DNA from: Spongiibacter marinus
Lineage (GTDB): Bacteria; Pseudomonadota; Gammaproteobacteria; Pseudomonadales; Spongiibacteraceae
DNA: 64,000 nucleotides
Direction of reading: 5' to 3'
Assembly: GCF_016906995.1 (NCBI RefSeq)
Contig: NZ_JAFBBD010000009.1
Coordinates: forward strand, 1-64,000
Shown here piece by piece: positions 54,837-64,000 of this stretch. How positions within the stretch are numbered: the first letter of the stretch is position 1; every line of letters starts with the position of its first letter. A model generated the notes under the pieces. That model saw only the letters and a program-made list of their open reading frames with translations. It did no database searches and was not told the DNA's origin. A program made the position numbers and the translations under genes.

Positions 54837-54942
54837 GGGCCTGGCTGATCTTCTGCAAAAGTTGGTTTAGAACTTTCATCATGGTAGTGCATTGGGCTGC
54901 TGTCTAGCGAAAGGCGGCACAAGCGGAGAATCTTTGCCCGCC

Positions 54943-56160
54943 TCAGCCGTTGTGATCGCGCTTTTGCTCGGCGTATCGCGCGGCGATAAGGTCGATCAAT
55001 TGTTTCGCGAGTTGGCGCTTACCCATCTGCTCCAGTTTTTGTTGTCCGCTGGGGTCGATGATCGTCACGCTGTTCTCATCAGAATTAAAGCCGATACGTG
55101 TGTCCGAGACGTCATTGGCAATAATCATATCGAGGTTCTTTTTCTCGAGTTTGCCTTTAGCGTAGTGAATAACGTCTTGCGTTTCGGCAGCGAAGCCCAC
55201 CGTGAAGGGCCGCTGAGCGTGGCTGGCTACAGCGCTAACGATATCTGGGTTGCGCACCAGCTCGATATGCATCGACGTGTTCTGCTTCTTTATTTTCTGT
55301 TCTTCGATGTGGACCGGGCGGTAGTCTGCGACTGCGGCGCAGGCGATGAAAATATCGCAACTGCCCATATTTGCCATGCTCGCCTGATACATGTCGTCGG
55401 CGCTGATGACATCTACCCGTGTCACTCGCGGCGGGCAGGGCAGCTGGGTCGGGCCGCTAATTAAGGTGACGCGGGCACCGGCGTCGGCAGCCGCCTCGGC
55501 CAGTGCGTAGCCCATTTTGCCGGAGCTGTGGTTGCTGATATAGCGAACCGGATCAATTGCTTCGCGCGTGGGGCCGGCGGTAATGCTCAGGGAAATACCA
55601 TCCAGCGCGCGGCTGTTAAATAACCCGGCTGCCAGCTCTGCCAGTTGCTCGGCTTCGAGCATGCGGCCGGGGCCAACATCGCCGCAGGCTTGTTCTCCGG
55701 CTGCGGGGCCGAACAGGGCGACACCGCGTTGGCGCAGCGTGTCGGCGTTCGCCTGGGTTGCGGGGTCGCGCCACATCCCCTGGTTCATTGCCGGGGCCAG
55801 CGCGATGGGCGCGGGTGTTGCCAGGCACAGGGTGGTCAGTAAGTCGTCGCCGCGGCCGCTTGCCAGGCGCGCCATAAAGTCGGCGCTGGCCGGCGCTACG
55901 AGGATCAAGTCCGCCCAGCGCGCCAGTTCAATGTGGCCCATACCGGCTTCGGCTTCGGGGTCGAGCAGTGCCGTGTGCACCGGGTTGCCCGACAGCGCTT
56001 GAAGGGTGAGCGGGGTAATGAACTCCATTGCGGCGGCCGTCATTACCACTCGCACATCGGCGCCGTGATCTTTGAGGCGGCGCACTAGCTCGGCGCTTTT
56101 GTAGGCGGCGATGCCACCAGTGATGCCGAGAAGGATTTGTCGATTACTGAGCTGCTTCAT
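54943..56160 (-). CDS. coaBC: CoaBC: phosphopantothenoylcysteine synthase/decarboxylase
   Basis: A 405-residue bifunctional enzyme of coenzyme A synthesis. The N-terminal flavin decarboxylase CoaC domain has [21 protein letters not shown] and the catalytic APAMNQGMW region. The C-terminal CoaB synthetase domain has [33 protein letters not shown] and the NDVS/KK region. The ATG at 56160 gives the usual start, MKQLSNRQI. It diverges from radC, the conserved arrangement. The 106-base gap to algC is too short for dut. Confidence 0.96.
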   Translation of the reverse strand: MKQLSNRQILLGITGGIAAYKSAELVRRLKDHGADVRVVMTAAAMEFITPLTLQALSGNPVHTALLDPEAEAGMGHIELARWADLILVAPASADFMARLASGRGDDLLTTLCLATPAPIALAPAMNQGMWRDPATQANADTLRQRGVALFGPAAGEQACGDVGPGRMLEAEQLAELAAGLFNSRALDGISLSITAGPTREAIDPVRYISNHSSGKMGYALAEAAADAGARVTLISGPTQLPCPPRVTRVDVISADDMYQASMANMGSCDIFIACAAVADYRPVHIEEQKIKKQNTSMHIELVRNPDIVSAVASHAQRPFTVGFAAETQDVIHYAKGKLEKKNLDMIIANDVSDTRIGFNSDENSVTIIDPSGQQKLEQMGKRQLAKQLIDLIAARYAEQKRDHNG

Positions 56161-56274
56161 GCCTGGGCTCGATATTGCCAATAAAGCCGCTATTATGAAC
56201 TTTCAAGGCGATTGGCACTAGGCGGAGCGTCCATAAACATCGCTTTGCTTTGCAGCATCACCAAGGAGGGTGGT

Positions 56275-56949
56275 ATGGCAATCTGTGATTGGCCCGCGGA
56301 TGAACGGCCCCGTGAAAAACTGTTGCAGCGTGGCGCTCAGGCGCTGTCCGATGCCGAGTTGCTCGCCATTTTTCTGCGAACCGGCGTACGCGGCAAGTCG
56401 GCGGTTGATCTCGCGCGGGAGTTGTTGGCGGAGCACGAGGGGCTGGCGGCACTGATGTCGGCCTCCCAGCAGCGCTTCTGCCAGTCAAAGGGGCTGGGCG
56501 ACGCCAAGTACGTTCAGCTGCAAGCAGTGATTGAGATGTCCCGCCGCTACTTGGCTGAGGCTCTCCAGCGCGAGCAGGTGTTCGCCAGCGCGGCCGCGAC
56601 CAAACAGTATTTGTGCGCGCAGTTACGCGGCGAGCGGCGTGAGGTTTTTGCGGTGCTATATCTGGACAACCAGCATGCGCTGATTGCCTATGAGCCGCTG
56701 TTTTTTGGCACGATTGACGGCGCCGCTGTCTACCCGCGGGAGATTGCCCGTCGTGCTCTGGAGCTAAATGCCGCGGCGATAATCGTTGCCCACAACCACC
56801 CCAGTGGGGTCGCCGAGCCCAGCGACGCCGATGTGCGAATCACGGCCCGCATCCGCGAGGCCGTGCAGCTGTTGGATATTCGTTTGTTAGATCACTGCAT
56901 TGTGGCCGGCCCCGAGGTGATTTCCCTGGCGGAGCGCGGCCTTTTGTAA
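56275..56949 (+). CDS. radC: RadC family protein (JAB/MPN domain)
   Basis: A 224-residue RadC protein. The N-terminal helix-hairpin-helix region ([26 protein letters not shown]) is followed by a JAB/MPN metalloprotease-like domain with [14 protein letters not shown] at about residue 175, the zinc-binding motif. RadC is not a proven DNA-repair enzyme; its role is unresolved. The start at 56275 is chosen for an AAGGAGGG site just upstream. It diverges from coaBC and converges with the flavin oxidoreductase. Confidence 0.95.
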   Translation: MAICDWPADERPREKLLQRGAQALSDAELLAIFLRTGVRGKSAVDLARELLAEHEGLAALMSASQQRFCQSKGLGDAKYVQLQAVIEMSRRYLAEALQREQVFASAAATKQYLCAQLRGERREVFAVLYLDNQHALIAYEPLFFGTIDGAAVYPREIARRALELNAAAIIVAHNHPSGVAEPSDADVRITARIREAVQLLDIRLLDHCIVAGPEVISLAERGLL

Positions 56950-56955
56950 AGCGCT

Positions 56956-58071
56956 CTAGCTCAGGGCCATCATCGACTTTACATCAAAGCTTTGCAGCTC
57001 GTCTTCGCGGCCATCGCGCAACTTGGCGACCCAATTGGGGTCTTGCAGCAGTGCCCGGCCAACCGCGATCAGGTCGAACTCGCCGTCGCTCATGCGCTGC
57101 TCGAGTTCGTCCATGCGCTGGTGCTGGTCGCGCTCAGATGACATCCCTTTGGCCAGTGTGTCGAGGAAGTCGCCCTCAAGGCCAACCGAGCCGACGCTGA
57201 TAGTGGGTTTGCCGGTCAGCTTCTTCGCCCAGCCGGCAAAATTCAGTGACGACCCCTCAAACTCCGGCTCCCAAAAGCGGCGCTGTGAACAGTGGAAAAT
57301 ATCGGCCCCGGCGTCGCTGAGCGCCTCAAGCCAGGCGGCCATTTCCTCGGGGGTGTCGGCGAGTCGGGCCTGATAGTCCTGCTGCTTCCACTGGGAAATT
57401 CGCAGGATCAGCGCAAAGTCTTCACCCACCACTGCCCGCGCCGCTCTGAGAATCTCCACCGCAAAGCGACTGCGCTCTACCAGGGTTTTGCCGCCATATT
57501 TGTCGTCGCGCTGGTTGGTCGGCCCCCAAAAGAATTCATCAATCAGGTAGCCGTGGGCGCCGTGAAACTCAGCGGCGTCGCAGCCGATTTGCTTTGCGGC
57601 GAGGGCCGCTTGGGCAAAGGCATCAATGGTGTCGGCAATGTCGCTGTCGGACATGACGCGGCCACGGGTTTTTCCGGGTGAGGGAATCCCTGACGGGCTT
57701 TCTAATAGCGCGTCGTCAATGCGCTCGGCGCCGCCCGCGGCCCGCATCGCGCCCACGTGCCAAAGCTGGGGGGCAAAGTGGCCACCAGCATCGTGTACCG
57801 CTTCGACAACCTGCTGCCACGCGGCGAGCTCGGCTTCGCCGTGAAAACGGGGAACCTTGGCGTCGTTGAGCGCGCCGGGGCGGCCAATGCCCGTTCCCTC
57901 GGAGATGATCAGGCCGACGCCGCCTTCGGCGCGACGCTGGTAGTAGCCGCGCATGGCATCGGAGACAATACCGCCGGGCGAGTGCGAGCGCGTCATCGGT
58001 GCCATGGCCAGGCGATTGGGTAGCTGCAATGACTTGCAGGAGAAGGGGGTAAACAGAGCGTCGCGTGACAT
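56956..58071 (-). CDS. NADH:flavin oxidoreductase (old yellow enzyme family)
   Basis: A 371-residue FMN enzyme of the OYE family. The opening LFTPFSCKSLQLPNRLAMAPMTRSHS and the central motif FHGAHGYLIDEFFWGPTNQRDDKYGG, with the conserved His-Gly-Ala-His pair, identify it. Such enzymes reduce alpha,beta-unsaturated carbonyls and nitro compounds with NAD(P)H. The substrate is unknown. The start at 58071 (MSRDALFTPF) removes about 70 unlikely residues that lie in the shared intergenic region. It diverges from the rpmB promoter region. Confidence 0.92.
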   Translation of the reverse strand: MSRDALFTPFSCKSLQLPNRLAMAPMTRSHSPGGIVSDAMRGYYQRRAEGGVGLIISEGTGIGRPGALNDAKVPRFHGEAELAAWQQVVEAVHDAGGHFAPQLWHVGAMRAAGGAERIDDALLESPSGIPSPGKTRGRVMSDSDIADTIDAFAQAALAAKQIGCDAAEFHGAHGYLIDEFFWGPTNQRDDKYGGKTLVERSRFAVEILRAARAVVGEDFALILRISQWKQQDYQARLADTPEEMAAWLEALSDAGADIFHCSQRRFWEPEFEGSSLNFAGWAKKLTGKPTISVGSVGLEGDFLDTLAKGMSSERDQHQRMDELEQRMSDGEFDLIAVGRALLQDPNWVAKLRDGREDELQSFDVKSMMALS

Positions 58072-58219
58072 AATCTGGGTGGCCTCCACGGGGCTGATTC
58101 TCAAAATGTGTGTGGGCGCGAATTTAGTCGCGCGCGATACAAATTTGAGCTTAACACGCAACTGGCAATGGCGATAGCGCCACATCTGCACCGCAATGCT
58201 GGTTTTTTCACCAGTTTCA

Positions 58220-58248
58220 TTGATTAGGGGGGAGGCTTCTGGTATAAA
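58220..58248 (+). promoter_or_regulatory. Sigma-70 promoter for rpmBG
   Basis: TTGATT (58220-58225), a 17-base spacer and TATAAA (58243-58248), a good housekeeping promoter. It would start a leader of about 155 bases before rpmB. The rest of the 338-base gap (58072-58409) holds no gene. The leader's end is AT-rich (TTTTTTGCGTAAAAAG) but forms no riboswitch I recognise. Confidence 0.6.
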
Positions 58249-58409
58249 GTCGCGCTCAATTTGGGTCTGACCGCTGCGCGGTGTCAAGCGAGCCTGATTC
58301 GGGCACTGGTTTTCCCGGTGCTGCGGCCCATATTTTTTAAAGCGAAAGTTTTGAAGCAGAATTCATCGGGCTTTTTTGCGTAAAAAGCTTAAAGAGGCGA
58401 AGGAAAATC

Positions 58410-58646
58410 ATGTCCAGAGTATGTCAAGTTACTGGTAAGCGTCCGGTAACCGGTAACAATGTATCCCACGCAAAAAACCGCACCCGTCGTCGTTTTTTGC
58501 CAAACCTGCACAGCCACCGTTTCTGGGTTGAAGCAGAAAAACGTTTCGTAACCTTGCGCGTATCTGCCAAGGGCATGCGTATCATCGACAAAAAGGGCAT
58601 CGATGCAGTTCTGGCTGATCTGCGCGCCCGTGGCGAAAAATACTAA
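58410..58646 (+). CDS. rpmB: 50S ribosomal protein L28
   Basis: A 78-residue basic protein of the large subunit. [39 protein letters not shown] is diagnostic. GCGAAGGA precedes the ATG. It is followed 11 bases later by rpmG, the standard pair. Expression is presumably driven by the promoter at 58220-58248. Confidence 0.98.
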   Translation: MSRVCQVTGKRPVTGNNVSHAKNRTRRRFLPNLHSHRFWVEAEKRFVTLRVSAKGMRIIDKKGIDAVLADLRARGEKY

Positions 58647-58657
58647 GGAGAACCATC

Positions 58658-58828
58658 ATGGCGAAGAAAGGCGCTAGCGATAAAATCCGTCTGGTCTCCA
58701 GCGCGGGCACTGGTCACTTCTACACGACCACTAAAAACAAGCGTAACACTCCGGACAAGTTCGAATTTAAAAAATACGACCCGGTTGTTCGCAAGCACGT
58801 GATCTACAAAGAAGCCAAAATCAAGTAA
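58658..58828 (+). CDS. rpmG: 50S ribosomal protein L33
   Basis: A 56-residue ribosomal protein ([20 protein letters not shown] opening, ending VIYKEAKIK). It lacks the four zinc Cys residues, so it is the C-minus, zinc-independent form. AAGGAG precedes the ATG. A strong terminator follows 23 bases after the stop. Confidence 0.98.
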   Translation: MAKKGASDKIRLVSSAGTGHFYTTTKNKRNTPDKFEFKKYDPVVRKHVIYKEAKIK

Positions 58829-58851
58829 GGCCTCTTCGCGAGATTGCAAAA

Positions 58852-58877
58852 AGCCGCGCTGGTCGCGGCTTTTTTTA
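58852..58877 (+). terminator. Rho-independent terminator after rpmG
   Basis: AGCCGCG (58852-58858) pairs with CGCGGCT (58864-58870) around a 5-base loop, and a run of T follows. It ends the rpmBG transcript. Confidence 0.92.
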
Positions 58878-58955
58878 TGCCTGACGTTTTTGCCTCGGAC
58901 TTTTGCGATAATACTGGCTTTGGCCACACCCAGATTAGCAACACAAGGATGCTGA

Positions 58956-61601
58956 ATGACGCCACTACACTTTGAAGAGCTGCTCAACCTCGACGGCAAA
59001 AGTGTGGTGCTTGTGCCCAGTGATGCCAGTGCCCGCCAGTTACGCGAGCGCATTGCGGTGGCGCGGGGCGAGCACGATCAGGCCTTTTTGGAAACCATGA
59101 GCGTTGTTCCTGTTGCGCAGTGGTTGGCTGAACTGTGGGACGAGAGCCTGCCCAGTCGCCAGGTGTTGCGGCCCATTCAGCTGTTGGCAATCGCGCAGAA
59201 GATCATCGAAAGCAGCGAGTTCTTCCCAGCCAACTGTCTCAACAGCCTCGCCATTGTTCGCCAGTTTGTCGATGCTTTCCAAATTCACGCCGCCTACTGC
59301 CTTGGCAGTAACCGTGAAGACTACCTGTTTTCCGCCGAGTACCAGGCTTTTTTCCATTGGCGCAGCGCCATGCAGGAGGCGCTGGACGAGCTGGACGCGA
59401 TGAGTGCGGAGCAGTTACCAGCAGCGCTGAGTGCCGCGTTACCCGAGGGGCTATTGCAGTTGCCGGCGCGTTTAATTCTCTCGCCCTTGCTGCATTTAAC
59501 ACCCGCCACGCACGCATTTGTCGAGCAGTGTCGCGCGCAGGGTGTGCAGTGTTTTCAGCTCGACGACACGCCGCCTGATGCAGTGCCGAGCTTGTACGGC
59601 GCGACCCAGCTTGAGCAAGAGTGCGACGCCATTGCCAATTGGTTGGCCGGGCAGCTATTGCAGCAGCCCGAAGCGAATCTGGCGGTGTTGGTCGCCGACA
59701 TGAATAATTACCGCGCCCCGCTTGAGCGCGCTCTGCAACGCCGGGTATTTCCGCAGTCGCTCTATGTCGAGGGCGAGGCGCAGGAAGCGCCCTGGGCCTT
59801 TGAGGGCAGCGAGAGCCTATATGCGTATCCCCTCATTCGGGCGGCTTGGGATGTGATCTCTTTGCGCCAGGGCGCACTGCCCTTGGAGCAGCTGAGTCGC
59901 GTGTTGCGCAGCCGCTTTGTGGCGGACTGGCCAGCCATGCGCCAGCCGCGCGCACAGTATGATCGTTTCTGTCGCGACCGTTTAGCGGTGCAATGTCAGC
60001 TTGGCGAGATGCTGGCCTTGGCGCCGTACTTTGGCGAGGACGCCGGGGTCGATGTATTGCAGGCCTTGCACTCGCACATTGGCGCGCAGCCGTCGCGGCA
60101 GCTGCCCTCGGCCTGGGTGCGCAGTTTCGACCAAATGCTGTTGGCGGCGGGGTGGCCGAATGCTGACAGCGATGACCCCGTGGTTGCAGACTGTCGCCGC
60201 GGTTTTAGCCAGGCCATGGATGTGTTTCGCGCCTTGGATCGCCAGTTGGGGGAGGTTGCTCATAGCGATGCCCTGCACTGGCTGCAGCATATTCTGACCA
60301 CCAAGCGCTTTGCCGTCAGCCGGCGAAGCCCGGCCCGCATAAGGGTCTTGCAGTACGAGGAGGCACTCGGCCTGCACTTCGACGGCGCCTGGATCGCTGG
60401 GCTCGATGATGCAGCGCTGCCGCGCCGCGCTGAACCGTCACCGTTTTTACCGCTGCACCTGCAGCGCCAGGCGCAGGTTGATGGCTGTGAGCCCGGTTTG
60501 TGTTTACAGCGCGATCGCGCCCTGCTTGCAGAGATATTGCGCAGCGCCCCGGTGTTGGTGTGCAGCTATGCAGGCGAAGACCCCAGCGGCACACCCCGGG
60601 CGCCCTGTAGCTTGCTGCCGGCGATGACCGCGGCAGAGGCGGCCGATGGGGAGTTGCCGGTTCGCTGTCAGGGGCAGTTAACACATCCGCAGTCAGATGC
60701 GGTACGCCCGGTGGCCCCGGAGCAGCGGGCGCGGTTGCGCGGCGGCAGTGGTTTGTTTAAAGAATACGCTCAGAGCCCCTTTCTGGCCTTTTTAAAATAC
60801 CGTTTGCGCCTCAAGGAATTTCCCCGGCCCGCGGAGGGCCTGGATCATCGCCTGCAGGGGATTTTGGTTCACGACAGCCTGGAAAAAGTGTGGCAGCGCT
60901 TGGGGGGCAAGGCCGCGCTGGACGCACTGGACTTTGCCGGGATAGAGCGGCTGGTGGCGCAGTGTGTGGACGAGGCCTTGCAGGGCTCGGAAATTAACCC
61001 GCAACGCTTTGGCGAGTCGCTGATGCAACTTGAAAAGACACGCGTGGTGGCGCTGATTAGCCATTGGCTGGAATACAAGGAGAAAGCGCGCCTGCAGGAC
61101 TTTGACGTCGTTGCCCTGGAAACAGCGATGGATACCCAGTTAATGGGAATTCCGCTAAAGCTTCGCATTGACCGCATTGATCGCATCGGCGACAAGCGCC
61201 TTGTTATCGATTACAAAACCGGCGGCATTGATGGCAAGGCGCTCAATAGTGACTCGTTGACTGAGCCGCAACTGCCTATTTATGCGCTGGCCGCGAGCGA
61301 AGATAGCCCCGTCGATGGGGTGATGCTGGCCCAGCTGCGCAGCCCTGACGATTTGAAAGTGCATATGCGCAGCAACTGGGCCAACAGTGTTATTGCCAAA
61401 CAGGCCCACGGCAATGATGTCGACAGCCCCGAAAAGTGGCAGGCCGAACTTCGCGCCTGGGAAGGCGCCCTGCAAAGCATGGCGGAGGGCATTTTGGCGG
61501 GCAATATCGCCCACGATTACAGCACGCAATTGGATCGCAGCTTTAGTGCGTATCTGCTGCCGCTGCTGCGCGATAGCGCCACTTCGGAGGACGAAAAATG
61601 A
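58956..61601 (+). CDS. AddB-like PD-(D/E)XK nuclease (DNA repair)
   Basis: An 881-residue protein fitting the family annotated as probable DNA repair protein, AddB-like. The N-terminal half is a degenerate helicase-like fold (SVVLVPSDASARQLRERIA opening, VQCFQLDD, the RIRVLQYEEALGLHFDGAWIAGLDD segment). The C-terminal nuclease has LRIDRIDRIGDKRLVIDYKTG at about residues 735-755 with the catalytic D...D-x-K. It probably works with the next gene product on double-strand ends, as AddAB does. Its stop overlaps the next start as ATGA, so the two are coupled. Confidence 0.9.
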   Translation: MTPLHFEELLNLDGKSVVLVPSDASARQLRERIAVARGEHDQAFLETMSVVPVAQWLAELWDESLPSRQVLRPIQLLAIAQKIIESSEFFPANCLNSLAIVRQFVDAFQIHAAYCLGSNREDYLFSAEYQAFFHWRSAMQEALDELDAMSAEQLPAALSAALPEGLLQLPARLILSPLLHLTPATHAFVEQCRAQGVQCFQLDDTPPDAVPSLYGATQLEQECDAIANWLAGQLLQQPEANLAVLVADMNNYRAPLERALQRRVFPQSLYVEGEAQEAPWAFEGSESLYAYPLIRAAWDVISLRQGALPLEQLSRVLRSRFVADWPAMRQPRAQYDRFCRDRLAVQCQLGEMLALAPYFGEDAGVDVLQALHSHIGAQPSRQLPSAWVRSFDQMLLAAGWPNADSDDPVVADCRRGFSQAMDVFRALDRQLGEVAHSDALHWLQHILTTKRFAVSRRSPARIRVLQYEEALGLHFDGAWIAGLDDAALPRRAEPSPFLPLHLQRQAQVDGCEPGLCLQRDRALLAEILRSAPVLVCSYAGEDPSGTPRAPCSLLPAMTAAEAADGELPVRCQGQLTHPQSDAVRPVAPEQRARLRGGSGLFKEYAQSPFLAFLKYRLRLKEFPRPAEGLDHRLQGILVHDSLEKVWQRLGGKAALDALDFAGIERLVAQCVDEALQGSEINPQRFGESLMQLEKTRVVALISHWLEYKEKARLQDFDVVALETAMDTQLMGIPLKLRIDRIDRIGDKRLVIDYKTGGIDGKALNSDSLTEPQLPIYALAASEDSPVDGVMLAQLRSPDDLKVHMRSNWANSVIAKQAHGNDVDSPEKWQAELRAWEGALQSMAEGILAGNIAHDYSTQLDRSFSAYLLPLLRDSATSEDEK

Positions 61602-64000
61602 GCGAACTACTCAGTCCTCCCGATCAATCCCAGCGCGAGCAGGCGGTTGATCCCGCTCGTTCGGTGCTGCTCAGTGCGCCCGCAGGCTCGGGAAAAACCG
61701 GCGTGCTGCTGTTGCGTTATCTGCGCTGCCTGCTCTGTGTGGAACGCCCAGAGCAAGTGGTGGCCATCACCTTCACCAATAAAGCGGCGGGCGAGATTAA
61801 AGAGCGGGTGATGGCGGCTTTGCAGTCGGCAGAGGCAATGCCGATCAACAGTGTGTTCGACCGCGATATTCGCGACGCCGTATTGGCGGTGCGTGAGCAC
61901 CAGGCCCGCTTGGGCTGGAACCTGCTGGAAAATAGCGCCCGCCTGCGTATTGCCACCTTCGACAGCTTTTGTGGCAGCCTGGTGCGGCGCTTGCCACTGC
62001 TGTCAGGCTTGGGCGCCGCCGCCCCGGTTAGCGACAGCGAGGCGCTTTACCGCGAGGCAATTCTTGAGCTATTTCGTCAACTCGACGATCCACAGTGTCC
62101 GGCGCCGCTGCGCGAGGCGCTGGAGAGTTTGCTGCGCTACGGCAGCAATCGCATCGAAACCTTGCAGCCGTTGCTGTCGGCCCTGTTGGCCAAGCGCGAC
62201 CAATGGCAGGAAGATATCCTCAGCGCTGACCTCGATGTGATGGACGAGGCACTAACGGCATTGGTGAGCGAGGCGTTTGAGCGCCACTGGACGCCGCTTA
62301 AGCATTTTGGCATCGACGAGCTGTTTGCCGCCTACCGGGAGTCGTCCGGTAGCTGCGATGCACACAGTTGGGCGGCGCAGCTGCCCCAGCCGGAGGCGAT
62401 TACCGTAACGGATCTGCCGGTGTTGGCGGAGGTGGGCCGCAGTATTTGCAAAGGCAGCGGTGAGCTCTATAAGCCGGGATCGGTGCAGCATGCCAAATTT
62501 AAAAAGGGCCAGCCGGGAACCGAACAGGCAAAAGACTGGTTGACGCGCGCTCAGGAAAGCGAACCGGAGGCGCTGGCGGCGCACTGGCAGGCGCTGGCAA
62601 CGCTGCCACCTGCTACCTTACCCGACGGTTCCCGCGAGCTGGTGGGGCATTTTTGCGTGGCGCTGCGCTACCTGCTGGCGCAGCTGCGGCTGGTGTTTGA
62701 ACAGCGCGGCGGCGTCGACTTTGGTGAAATTGCCCTGCGCGCCATTCATGCCCTTCGCACCGGAAGTGCAGGGGAGGTCAGTGACGCCATGCTGGTCGAG
62801 GATCGCATTGAGCACATCCTTGTCGATGAAATGCAGGATACCTCGGTCAGTCAGATCGAACTGCTCAAGGCGCTGTGCCAAGACTGGGCGCCGGATGACG
62901 GGCGCTCGGTATTCTTCTGCGGCGACTTACAGCAATCCATCTACGCCTTTCGGGGCAGCTTAGTCAGCCTGTTTGATGACCTGCGCCAGTCCGCCGACTT
63001 TGCGGGAAAATCCCTCGACTTGCTGCAGCTGCGCGCCAACTTCCGATCATCGCCGACCTTGGTCAACTGGGTTAACGGCTGTTTTCGTGGCTTGTTTGCC
63101 GAGCGTGACAGTGCCTATGTAGAAGCGCTGCCACAGCGGCAAAATCTCGGACGACTGCAGGTTCACCCCATCGCGGTGGCTAAAGATGTCGATGCTAGCG
63201 CCAGTGCCGCCCGCCGCGAGGCTGCTGACGTGGTGGGAATTATCCAGCGTGTGCAGAGGGAAACGCCCGAGGCGAGTATTGCGATCCTGGTGCGCGGCCG
63301 CAGTCACTTACGGGAGATTACCCCAGCTCTCAAGGCCGCCAATATTGCCTTTTCTGGTCAGGATATCGACAGCCTGGCGCAATTGCCGGCGGTAATGGAT
63401 CTGCTGTCTATGCTGCGGGCGCTGTGGCACGACGCCGATGAGGTTGCCTGGTCAGGCCTGTTGCGAGCGCCCTTCGTGGGCCTGAGCTGGGACGATCTAT
63501 TGTGCCTGCGCGAAACCGAAATGCCTCTGCGCGACGCCCTCTACGCCAGTGCCGAGAACACCGCGCTCAGTGACGAGGGGCGGCGCGTTTGCACACGCCT
63601 CGTCGAGGCCCTGAATTGGCTGGACTCACGGCCGGAGAGCCGCGACCTGCGCTGGGCGCTGCGCAGCCTGTGGCACCGCTTGGGCGGGCCGGCCTGCATT
63701 GCGCCGCACCAGCAAGCTGATATCGACCGTGTGCTTGCGGTGCTCGACGAGCACGCGCCCTCGGGTATTCTCGAAGACATCGCGGCCTTTGAATCGTCGC
63801 TGGCACGGTTGTTCGCCGCGCCGCCGAGCAGCCGCGTGGAGTTGATGACCATTCACAAATCCAAGGGCCTGGAGTTTGATGTGGTGATCCTGCCGGGCCT
63901 GGGCAATCGCGGCCGCAATGATGACAGGCCACTATTGGCCTGGCAGCGCCTGCAACAGCACATGCTGTTTGCCCCCAAGCCGCAGCGCAGTGGCGGTGAT
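61598..64000 (+). CDS. AddA-like UvrD-family helicase/nuclease, 3' end outside window
   Basis: About 800 residues are visible and the frame remains open at the window end, so the gene is partial. It is an SF1 helicase: Walker A APAGSGKTGVL (28-38), AITFTNKAAGEIKERV, DEMQDTS, GDLQQSIYAFRG and MTIHKSKGLEFDVVILPG. It pairs with the upstream AddB-like nuclease through a 4-base overlap. A C-terminal nuclease domain, as in AddA, would lie beyond the window and cannot be confirmed. The pair probably processes double-strand breaks for recombination. Confidence 0.92.
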   Translation, partial: MSELLSPPDQSQREQAVDPARSVLLSAPAGSGKTGVLLLRYLRCLLCVERPEQVVAITFTNKAAGEIKERVMAALQSAEAMPINSVFDRDIRDAVLAVREHQARLGWNLLENSARLRIATFDSFCGSLVRRLPLLSGLGAAAPVSDSEALYREAILELFRQLDDPQCPAPLREALESLLRYGSNRIETLQPLLSALLAKRDQWQEDILSADLDVMDEALTALVSEAFERHWTPLKHFGIDELFAAYRESSGSCDAHSWAAQLPQPEAITVTDLPVLAEVGRSICKGSGELYKPGSVQHAKFKKGQPGTEQAKDWLTRAQESEPEALAAHWQALATLPPATLPDGSRELVGHFCVALRYLLAQLRLVFEQRGGVDFGEIALRAIHALRTGSAGEVSDAMLVEDRIEHILVDEMQDTSVSQIELLKALCQDWAPDDGRSVFFCGDLQQSIYAFRGSLVSLFDDLRQSADFAGKSLDLLQLRANFRSSPTLVNWVNGCFRGLFAERDSAYVEALPQRQNLGRLQVHPIAVAKDVDASASAARREAADVVGIIQRVQRETPEASIAILVRGRSHLREITPALKAANIAFSGQDIDSLAQLPAVMDLLSMLRALWHDADEVAWSGLLRAPFVGLSWDDLLCLRETEMPLRDALYASAENTALSDEGRRVCTRLVEALNWLDSRPESRDLRWALRSLWHRLGGPACIAPHQQADIDRVLAVLDEHAPSGILEDIAAFESSLARLFAAPPSSRVELMTIHKSKGLEFDVVILPGLGNRGRNDDRPLLAWQRLQQHMLFAPKPQRSGGD

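Noticed and set aside
54892-55464. 190-codon plus-strand frame near the missing dut
   Set aside because: It overlaps coaBC in antisense and has no dUTPase motifs, so it does not replace dut.
58643-59053. 136-codon minus-strand frame over rpmG
   Set aside because: Antisense to rpmG and the following gene start; rpmG is unambiguous.

Overview
The window looks like a chromosomal segment of a marine or aquatic gammaproteobacterium close to the Pseudomonas/Cellvibrio/Spongiibacter side of the class. Coding density is high and GC is moderately high. The backbone keeps a gene set I know from Pseudomonas: rpmBG, radC, coaBC, algC, argB, slmA, pyrE, crc, rph, yicC, gmk, rpoZ, spoT, ridA, oxyR-recG. 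TRAP transport, TonB-dependent receptors and an SbtA-type bicarbonate transporter fit an aquatic lifestyle. The genus assignment is inference.

Layout. 1-11 kb: small housekeeping and stress genes (DUF938, EVE, yaaA, DUF4265), a TRAP transporter (dctQ-dctM here, a dctP 3 kb further on), a thioesterase, an SDR, a deletion scar joining two half genes (HMG-CoA lyase and a TonB receptor), and uvrD. 11-19 kb: a HexR-like regulator, a Fur-box-controlled TonB receptor with a PepSY membrane protein, an ABC-F ATPase with a possible leader ORF, a GNAT enzyme, a haloalkane dehalogenase stub and two AT-rich orphan membrane genes. 19-28 kb: oxyR-recG, a quinone oxidoreductase, ridA and the spoT-rpoZ-gmk group. 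28-30.4 kb: nhaR divergent from a RaiA/HPF-like gene, sbtA and sbtB.

30.4-46.57 kb: a 16-kb integrative island inserted in the 3' end of yicC. The displaced native yicC end (last seven codons plus stop) is still readable at 30399-30422, while the island supplies a synonymous replacement end. It carries a tyrosine integrase, AlpA, a (frameshifted) DUF927 NTPase, iteron-like repeats near both ends and several conflict modules: a DUF4143 AAA ATPase behind two palindromic operators, a tight wHTH / PLD-SF2 helicase-DUF3427 / DUF2357 PD-(D/E)XK nuclease operon, a TOTE-type archaeo-eukaryotic primase-helicase, and HigBA. The wHTH-helicase-nuclease operon is the best candidate for a poorly described defence system.

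46.5-64 kb: backbone again (yicC, rph, crc, pyrE, DUF4124, slmA, argB, algC, coaBC, radC, an old-yellow-enzyme oxidoreductase, rpmBG) and an AddB-like/AddA-like nuclease-helicase pair. The last gene runs off the window. The dut gene, which sits between coaBC and algC in Pseudomonas, is absent here.

Limits: all calls come from reading the sequence by eye. No database search, structure prediction or promoter scoring was run.
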